This document shows positions 6,217-11,047 of a stretch of DNA of 11,047 nt, in pieces; the stretch's first letter is position 1, and each line of letters starts with the position of its first letter. Source of the DNA: an uncultured Bacillota bacterium. Lineage in GTDB: Bacteria > Bacillota > Clostridia > Peptostreptococcales > Anaerovoracaceae. The notes under the pieces were generated by a model, which saw only the letters and a program-made list of their open reading frames with translations, made no database searches and was not told where the DNA came from. The stretch is taken from positions 1 through 11,047 of the forward strand of contig CAUHLX010000063.1 of the NCBI GenBank assembly GCA_959606705.1, given 5' to 3'. Made by a program: the position numbers and the translations under genes.

Positions 6217-7239
6217 TTACCGTTGTACGCGGCCGGAACCATCTCCTGACATCAGGGTTTTCACTTCCGAAACGGAAACCCGATTGTAATCGCCTTCTAC
6301 GGTGTGCTTCAGACAGGAAGCGGCCACCGCGAATTCCAGGCTGTTCGCAGGGGACATTCCGGTGGAGAACCCAAAGATCAGACCGGCGCCGAAGCTGTCC
6401 CCGCCGCCTACGCGGTCCACGATATGCACCGGATATTTTTTTGAGAAATAATATTCGCTGCCGTCGTAGAGCATGGCGGACCAATTGTTATCGCTGGCCG
6501 AAATGCTCTCGCGGAGCGTGATCGCCACATAGCGAAAGCCAAACCGTTCCGCTAACTTGCGAGCCACCTGCTGGTAGCCCTCTTGGTTCAGTTTCCCGCC
6601 CGTAATATCGGCGCCCTCCGCTTTGATTCCAAAGACCTTTTCCGCGTCCTCTTCATTTGCGATGCACACATCCACGTATTCCATGAGCTCCCCCATGGTT
6701 TTGGCAGCCTGTTCGCCGGTCCAGAGTTTCTTGCGGAAATTCAGATCACAGCTGATGGTCAGGCCTTTGGCTTTCGCTGCCCTACAGGCGCTTTTACAGA
6801 TCGCCGCCACATTGGAACCCAGAGCGGGAGTGATGCCCGTAAAGTGGAACCACTTTGCTCCGGTAAAAATTGTGTTCCAGTCAAAATCCTCTTCCGAGGC
6901 TTCGCTAATGGCAGAATGCGCGCGGTCATAGATTACCTTGGACGGACGCTGAGAAGCACCTTTCTCCAGAAAATAGATTCCGACACGGTCGCCGCCGCGG
7001 GTGATCGAGGAGGTATCCACTCCGAAATAGCGAAGGCTGTTGACCGCGCCCTGCCCGAGATCGTTCGCAGGCAATTTGGTGACAAAGGCGGCATCCAGTC
7101 CGAAATTTGCCAGTGATACGGCGACATTGGCCTCTCCGCCGCCGAACGTCGCCTCAAGCATGTTATTCTGGAAAAAACGGGAATAACCTTCCGGGGCCAG
7201 ACGCAGCATCACTTCTCCAAAGGTGATATACTGAGACAT
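6217..7239 (-). CDS. kdgK: 2-keto-3-deoxygluconate kinase (PfkB/ribokinase family)
   Basis: KdgK phosphorylates 2-keto-3-deoxygluconate (KDG) with ATP to KDPG, the substrate of the aldolase encoded just upstream. The 340-residue length is usual for the family. The substrate-facing N terminus (FGEVMLRLAP, 7-16) and PfkB signature one (GGGEANVAVSLANFG, 33-47) are clear. The second signature, DRVGGGDSFGAGLIFGF (275-291), carries the catalytic base D281. The C-terminal segment (VEGDYNRVSVSEVKTLM, 314-330) is also typical. AAAGGAAG (7247-7254 on the minus strand) is a good ribosome binding site seven bases before the ATG. It is the last of three minus-strand genes, 43 bases after the aldolase, and is followed by a strong terminator. 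Sequence alone does not separate KDG from 2-keto-3-deoxygalactonate or a related keto-sugar as substrate, but the aldolase neighbour supports KDG. Confidence 0.87.
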   Translation of the reverse strand: MSQYITFGEVMLRLAPEGYSRFFQNNMLEATFGGGEANVAVSLANFGLDAAFVTKLPANDLGQGAVNSLRYFGVDTSSITRGGDRVGIYFLEKGASQRPSKVIYDRAHSAISEASEEDFDWNTIFTGAKWFHFTGITPALGSNVAAICKSACRAAKAKGLTISCDLNFRKKLWTGEQAAKTMGELMEYVDVCIANEEDAEKVFGIKAEGADITGGKLNQEGYQQVARKLAERFGFRYVAITLRESISASDNNWSAMLYDGSEYYFSKKYPVHIVDRVGGGDSFGAGLIFGFSTGMSPANSLEFAVAASCLKHTVEGDYNRVSVSEVKTLMSGDGSGRVQR

Positions 7240-7282
7240 GTTTTAACTTCCTTTCTTATGTGTTCCTTTTATGCTTGTATTC

Positions 7283-8257
7283 TTAGTTGAAGGTTTCTTT
7301 CCGCATGAGATGAATCGCAAATCCGCCAAGGGAAGCCTTCAAATAGATGGCTTTCAAAGCACCGCGCTCATCTCTTTTTTCCGTGTCCGAATCGAATTCC
7401 ACCCCTTGAGCGCGAAGGTAAGCGCAGGCACGCTCCACGGAGCTGACCGTGATGGCGAGGTGACCGTTGGCGCCCAGATAAGGCTGCTTCATCACTTCCA
7501 CGAATCCTTTGAGCATGTACGATGAGCTTCCTTCCTTAATCGACCGATGGAACAGGGCACCAAAACGGTCGGCCAGGGTCCGGGGACAATCGGATTCACC
7601 GGGATTGATTCCCACGTGATCCAGACTGAAACCGAAAGCGGCCTCCACGGCGTTGTGGCAAAGCGCGGAAATTCCGTTCCAGTCGTTCTGCGCGATAAGG
7701 TCGGCGTTTACCATAAAGGTTCCGCCGCAGGCGAACACCCGAGGGTGAGAAAGATATTGCGATACATTTTGAAGATTGACTCCGCCGGTGGGAATAAATC
7801 GGATGTCTTGATAGGGCCCGCAGAGCGCTTTGATTCCCTCCAGACCTCCGTGCTGCTGTGCCGGAAAGAACTTCACTACCTTTAAGCCCAGACGCATGGC
7901 TGTTTCCAATTCTCCGGGAGTCACGCAGCCGGGAATGACGGGAACCTTTCGCTTTTGACAATAGGAAACCACCTCGGTGTTGAGGGCGGGAGCTACCACG
8001 AAAAGCGCTCCGGCGTTCACCGCGCGTTCAGCCTGTTCCACTGACAAAACCGTACCGGCGCCCACGGCCATTTCGGGATAAGCCTCACGAATCCGCTTAA
8101 TGACCAGATCGGCTCCGGCGGCGCGGAAGGTGACCTCGGCCACCGGGATTCCCCCATCGATCAGCGCCTTCGCCAAAGGGAGTGCTTTGTCGGTATCCTC
8201 CAGCTTGATCACCGGGATGATGCCGATTTGATGAATATGCTCCAATACTTGATTCAT
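7283..8257 (-). CDS. kdgA: KDPG/KHG aldolase fused to a VOC (glyoxalase-fold) domain
   Basis: Residues 1 to about 205 are a complete class I KDPG/KHG aldolase that splits KDPG into pyruvate and glyceraldehyde-3-phosphate, and in relatives 4-hydroxy-2-oxoglutarate into pyruvate and glyoxylate. Visible are the catalytic glutamate and arginine in EVTFR (E41, R45), GAGTVLS (66-72), the Schiff-base lysine in VVKFFPA (K129) and PTGGV (156-160). The classical enzyme is about 205-215 residues, but this one continues to 324. Residues about 210-320 look like a single VOC module: LDHVGIN (212-218), FVEVMKQP (252-259), GHLAITVSSVERACAYLRAQGVEF (start 265) and GGFAIHLMRK (311-320). Candidate metal ligands are H214, E254, H266 and H316, the last replacing the usual glutamate. 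AGGAGG (8263-8268 on the minus strand) lies five bases before the ATG. It is the middle gene of the operon. What the added domain does is unknown. Confidence 0.88.
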   Translation of the reverse strand: MNQVLEHIHQIGIIPVIKLEDTDKALPLAKALIDGGIPVAEVTFRAAGADLVIKRIREAYPEMAVGAGTVLSVEQAERAVNAGALFVVAPALNTEVVSYCQKRKVPVIPGCVTPGELETAMRLGLKVVKFFPAQQHGGLEGIKALCGPYQDIRFIPTGGVNLQNVSQYLSHPRVFACGGTFMVNADLIAQNDWNGISALCHNAVEAAFGFSLDHVGINPGESDCPRTLADRFGALFHRSIKEGSSSYMLKGFVEVMKQPYLGANGHLAITVSSVERACAYLRAQGVEFDSDTEKRDERGALKAIYLKASLGGFAIHLMRKETFN

Positions 8258-8299
8258 ATGTACCTCCTGTCGCTTCTTGCTTATTTTCTGCCGAAACGC

Positions 8300-9463
8300 T
8301 TAGCCCAGCAACGTTCGGGTAAACCGCCGGATCCGGGTGAGACCCCGTTCGATGTTTTCCTCGCTGGTTGCGTAGGAGAGACGAACGAAGCCTTCCCCAT
8401 CCGGACCAAAGGCGGTGCCGGGAATCAGGACGACCTGCTGACTCCGCAGCAGAGAGGCGGCAAACTGGTCCGAACTCAGGCCGGTAGCTGATATGTTGGG
8501 AAACGCGTAGAACGCACCCTTGGGCATGATGCAGGAAAGGCCGGAGATCGAGTTGATCCCGTTGATCAGCAGCTTTCTGCGGCGATCAAAGGTGTCACGG
8601 ACCTTGAGAATTTCCTCATCGGAACCGTTTAACGCAGCCATGGCTCCGTACTGGGCGGAGGAATTGACACAAGCTGAAATATCTTCATGCAGCTTGGTCA
8701 TTTCTCCGATGATTTCGGAAGGGCCGGCCGCGTAGCCCACGCGCCAGCCGGTCATGGCATAGGTTTTGGAAAAACTGTTGACGATAATGGTACGCTCCTT
8801 CATGCCCGGCAAGGCGGCGATGCTTCGATGGGTGAGGCCTCCGTAAAGGAACTTCTGATAGACCTCGTCCGAGATCACATAGAGATCAAACTCCTTGGCA
8901 ATGGCAGCGATCTGTTCCAAAACGGGGAGCTCTGTCACCGCGCCGGTGGGATTGGCCGGAGTGTTTAAAAGAATGGCCTTTGTATGCTCGTTGATCGCGT
9001 TGCGCAAGGCCTCCGGATGATAGACGAATTCGTCCGCTTCGGTGACTTTCACCAGATGGGGAACGCCTCCGGCCAGCTTGACCTGTTCCGGATAGTTGCT
9101 CCAATAGGGTTCCGCGATGATCACCTCGTCGCCGGGGTCCAGTAAAACCTGCATGATGATCATCAAAGCCTCCATCCCGCCGGCGGTAACGATGACTTCC
9201 GTATCCGGATCAATATGGCAGTCGTTTTTCCGGAGATCCTCGGAGATTTTTTCACGCAGCTCGAGAAGTCCCGCATTAGGGGTATATTTCGTCTGCCCCC
9301 GTTGATTGCATAGGCAGGCGGCTTCCACAATGCGGGGAGCCGCGGTAAAATCCGGCTCACCCACGGAAAAGCTGATGACATCCTCCATGCCGTAGGCCAT
9401 GTTGAACATCTTTCGGATTCCGGAAGGGGAAATGCGCTGAGTGCGCTGTGAGAGTGATTTCAT
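8300..9463 (-). CDS. Class I/II PLP-dependent aminotransferase (aspartate aminotransferase-like)
   Basis: This fold type I enzyme swaps an amino group between an amino acid and a 2-oxo acid using pyridoxal phosphate. Counting from the chosen start (387 residues, normal length), landmarks are SVGEPDF (33-39), the cofactor-stacking tyrosine in AEPYW (Y120), TPANPTG with N171, SDEVYQ with D199 and Y202, the PLP lysine in SFSKTYAMTGWRVGY (K233) and the substrate carboxylate-binding arginine in FVRLSYA (R361). An in-frame ATG exists 60 bases upstream (9523), but the start at 9463 has AGGAGG (9474-9479) ten bases before it, whereas the longer form has none and would cover the operator at 9518-9532. 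It is the first gene of the operon, 42 bases before the aldolase. The family includes enzymes for aspartate, alanine and aromatic amino acids; the specific substrate cannot be read. A role in feeding a 2-oxo acid to the aldolase is an inference from position. Confidence 0.88.
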   Translation of the reverse strand: MKSLSQRTQRISPSGIRKMFNMAYGMEDVISFSVGEPDFTAAPRIVEAACLCNQRGQTKYTPNAGLLELREKISEDLRKNDCHIDPDTEVIVTAGGMEALMIIMQVLLDPGDEVIIAEPYWSNYPEQVKLAGGVPHLVKVTEADEFVYHPEALRNAINEHTKAILLNTPANPTGAVTELPVLEQIAAIAKEFDLYVISDEVYQKFLYGGLTHRSIAALPGMKERTIIVNSFSKTYAMTGWRVGYAAGPSEIIGEMTKLHEDISACVNSSAQYGAMAALNGSDEEILKVRDTFDRRRKLLINGINSISGLSCIMPKGAFYAFPNISATGLSSDQFAASLLRSQQVVLIPGTAFGPDGEGFVRLSYATSEENIERGLTRIRRFTRTLLG

Positions 9464-9517
9464 AAGCGATTCGCCTCCTGTTTGACGATGTGTAATATTT
9501 ATTTCGGATAATAGATG

Positions 9518-9552
9518 GTTCACAATGTAAAATGATATTTCACAATTTGATT
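9518..9552. promoter_or_regulatory. Tandem operator sites at the aminotransferase operon start
   Basis: Two copies of a near-palindrome lie 20 bases apart: GTTCACAATGTAAAA (9518-9532) and TTTCACAATTTGATT (9538-9552). The second overlaps the -10 box and predicted start site of the minus-strand promoter, and the first lies just downstream. Such positions fit a repressor that blocks initiation. A third, better copy lies at 9707-9721. The idealised symmetric form is TTTnACAnTGTnAAA. Confidence 0.6.
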
Positions 9553-9578
9553 ATAATGAGCGACTCCCGGTTTGTAAA
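9550..9578 (-). promoter_or_regulatory. Sigma-70 promoter of the aminotransferase-aldolase-kinase operon
   Basis: Read on the minus strand, TTTACA (9573-9578) and a perfect TATAAT (9550-9555) are separated by exactly 17 bases. Transcription should begin near 9543, leaving a leader of about 80 bases before the aminotransferase ATG. No independent promoter or terminator is seen in the short gaps inside the operon. Confidence 0.8.
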
Positions 9579-9648
9579 GGGTTCTTTCAAAAGAATATTA
9601 AGGAAATGCAAAAATTCCAACTTGTATATATTTACAGACAATTTTTAA

Positions 9649-9677
9649 TTGACAATCTCAAACGCAGCGATTAAGAT
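9649..9677 (+). promoter_or_regulatory. Sigma-70 promoter of the symporter gene
   Basis: A perfect -35 TTGACA (9649-9654) is followed after 17 bases by TAAGAT (9672-9677, four of six matches). Transcription should begin near 9684. The -35 boxes of the two divergent promoters are about 70 bases apart, in a strongly AT-rich stretch. Confidence 0.65.
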
Positions 9678-9706
9678 GAAAGCAAGGATAATAAATGAAA
9701 CATATA

Positions 9707-9721
9707 TTTCACAATGTAAAA
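9707..9721. promoter_or_regulatory. Operator site in the symporter leader
   Basis: TTTCACAATGTAAAA is the most symmetric of the three related sites in this region: six of seven base pairs around the central A are complementary. It lies about 23-37 bases downstream of the predicted start site and 12 bases before the AAGGAGGG ribosome binding site (9734-9741), so a bound protein would block elongation or access. Confidence 0.6.
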
Positions 9722-9746
9722 CAACAGAACTTTAAGGAGGGATAAT

Positions 9747-10958
9747 ATGTTAAAGAAGTACTCGGAGCACTTTGCGATGTTTCTGTTGATCGCGGCGGTG
9801 CTGGGACTCGTATGCGGCTTTTTAATCGGTGATACTCTGTCGTTTATCAAACCATTAGGGACGTTGTTTACCAGACTATTAATGATGTTGGTACCCGGCC
9901 TGGTCTTTTTTTCGATCGCTTCGTCGTTTGCAAACATTGGTGACGTCTCCAGACTGAGCAAATGGGCAGGCCGCGTGATCGGCTTTTTTATCGTGACCAC
10001 GGCTATAGGAACGGTGATCGGGATCGCCATGGGTTTGATTTTCAAGCCGGGAGTCGGCTTGACGCTGCCCAACGCGGAGTATGAGGTGACCAAGATCTCA
10101 GCGGATATGTTTCTGGATTGGATTCCCAACAATGCCTTTGAAGCGCTGGCGCAAGGCAATATTATTCAAATCGTATTTCTGGCGATCTTCGTGGGCTGTG
10201 CGGTGATTCTCATGAAGAATGAGTCGCGGAAGGGGAAAATCAGCGAATTCCTGAATTGCGGCCAAGAACTATTTTTGACGATTGTGAAGGGGGTCATGTA
10301 CTATGCGCCCATAGGCGTGTTCGCGCTGATGTGTACCTCCGTAGCGGATTTGAAGGGCTCGCTGCTGAAGGAAATGACAAATTTTCTGGGCGCGGTTACG
10401 CTGGGCTTTGTGCTTCATATCGCCATCTGCTATTTTCTCATCTTTTTCCTGATGACCAAGCTGAATCCGTTCCGTTTCACCAGAAAAGCAGCACCGGCTC
10501 TGATTACGGCGCTGTCCACCTGCAGCAGCGCGGGAACGCTGCCGTTTACGTTGAAATGCACCAAGGACTGCGGAGTGGATGATGAACTGGCAGATTTTGG
10601 CGTTCCTCTGGGCGTGACCTTCAACATGGACTCGATGGCCGTAGAAATTCCTTTGTATATCATGCTGGGGATGTACGCGGTGGGGATGTCTCCCAACATC
10701 GGCGATCTGGTGCTGTTTGCGGTGATGGGAATTGCGTTTTCCGTTGGCTGTGCCGGGGTTCCCGGCGGCGGACTGGCCATCGCGGTGATTCTGGTCAACG
10801 CATTCGGTCTTCCGGTAGAAGTGGTTGGCTGGATTGCAGCAGTGTTCGTTTATCTGGATGTGACCGGAACCGCTATGAATATTTGGGGCGACGCGGTTTG
10901 CTCCACCATTGTTGCCAGCCGAGTGGGTCTGCTGGATCGTGAAAAATTCAACTCATAA
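9747..10958 (+). CDS. Dicarboxylate/amino acid:cation symporter family (DAACS) transporter, non-acidic substrate likely
   Basis: This is a Na+ or H+ coupled secondary importer with the glutamate-transporter (GltPh/GltP) fold. It has many hydrophobic segments along 403 residues and the family's reentrant-loop motifs: STCSSAGTLP (257-266, HP1), FNMDSMA (292-298, TM7), CAGVPGGGLA (335-344, HP2) and DVTGTAMNIWGD (371-382, TM8). Compared with the archaeal GltPh, the TM8 residues equivalent to D394, T398, N401 and D405 are kept (D371, T375, N378, D382). The arginine equivalent to R397, which holds the side-chain carboxylate of aspartate or glutamate, is Gly374. The canonical NMDGT motif is NMDSM. 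The substrate is therefore probably not an acidic amino acid. AAGGAGGG lies five bases before the ATG. It is divergent from the KDG operon and appears to share its operators. A hairpin terminator follows. Confidence 0.88.
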   Translation: MLKKYSEHFAMFLLIAAVLGLVCGFLIGDTLSFIKPLGTLFTRLLMMLVPGLVFFSIASSFANIGDVSRLSKWAGRVIGFFIVTTAIGTVIGIAMGLIFKPGVGLTLPNAEYEVTKISADMFLDWIPNNAFEALAQGNIIQIVFLAIFVGCAVILMKNESRKGKISEFLNCGQELFLTIVKGVMYYAPIGVFALMCTSVADLKGSLLKEMTNFLGAVTLGFVLHIAICYFLIFFLMTKLNPFRFTRKAAPALITALSTCSSAGTLPFTLKCTKDCGVDDELADFGVPLGVTFNMDSMAVEIPLYIMLGMYAVGMSPNIGDLVLFAVMGIAFSVGCAGVPGGGLAIAVILVNAFGLPVEVVGWIAAVFVYLDVTGTAMNIWGDAVCSTIVASRVGLLDREKFNS

Positions 10959-10981
10959 GAAGTGGGAAAGAACGACAATAA

Positions 10982-11023
10982 AAAACATCCCGGGCCTCGC
11001 GCTTTGGGATGTTTTGCTTTTAA
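10982..11023 (+). terminator. Terminator after the symporter gene
   Basis: AAAACATCCC (10982-10991) pairs perfectly with GGGATGTTTT (11006-11015) around a 14-base loop, followed by GCTTTTAA. It begins 23 bases after the symporter stop and closes that unit. The remaining bases to the window end show no gene. Confidence 0.85.
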
Positions 11024-11047
11024 TTTTAAAGAGAGTGTTTTTGAGGC

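Noticed and set aside
9464..9523. Longer N terminus of the aminotransferase starting at 9523
   Set aside because: It has no ribosome binding site and would extend over the operator at 9518-9523, while the ATG at 9463 is preceded by AGGAGG and gives the usual family length.
9684..9746. Possible riboswitch in the symporter leader
   Set aside because: The leader is only about 63 bases, has no strong hairpin or T-run, and is better explained by the near-palindromic operator.
9671..10159. Minus-strand open frame of 162 residues across the symporter promoter and 5' end
   Set aside because: It overlaps a well-supported promoter and symporter gene and shows no domain.

Overview
The window looks like a chromosomal stretch of an anaerobic Bacillota-like bacterium. 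Signs are GC-rich genes separated by AT-rich promoter regions, strong AGGAGG-type ribosome binding sites, textbook sigma-70 promoters, simple hairpin terminators, a CCA-encoding tRNA gene and a copper-amine-oxidase-like stalk domain. A membrane fusion protein of the HlyD type would fit a diderm member such as a Negativicute, but such proteins also occur in monoderms, so the lineage is not settled. No phage, transposon, integrase or CRISPR signature was seen. This is mostly ordinary chromosome with a few unusual gene architectures.

Left part (1-4089, + strand): a four-gene export operon, made of a MarR-type regulator, an HlyD-type membrane fusion protein and two ABC-2 type permeases. The genes are tightly packed, the two permeases overlap by ATGA, and the operon ends at a hairpin terminator (4050-4089). 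No ATP-binding subunit is encoded in it, so the pump must borrow its ATPase from elsewhere. MarR probably controls the operon in response to a toxic compound.

Middle (4090-6216): a singly transcribed, secreted protein that joins a stalk domain to a ComEC-like metallo-beta-lactamase domain, with its own sigma-70 promoter. It is followed by a tRNA-Glu(CTC) gene with a near-consensus promoter and a clean terminator. The 384-base spacer after the tRNA has no gene but several short hairpins and one very long one, which serves as terminator for the catabolic operon arriving from the right.

Right part (6134-11023): a minus-strand operon reading aminotransferase, KDPG/KHG aldolase fused to a VOC (glyoxalase-fold) domain, then 2-keto-3-deoxygluconate kinase. 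It is divergent from a plus-strand cation symporter of the dicarboxylate/amino acid family. KdgK phosphorylates KDG and the aldolase splits KDPG to pyruvate and glyceraldehyde-3-phosphate; the aminotransferase and symporter suggest a link to an amino acid or amino-sugar-derived substrate. The shared intergenic region carries two well-placed promoters and three copies of a TTTCACAAT-type near-palindrome at or just downstream of both transcription starts. One absent repressor therefore probably controls both units. The symporter lacks the arginine that reads the side-chain carboxylate of aspartate/glutamate, so its substrate is probably not an acidic amino acid.
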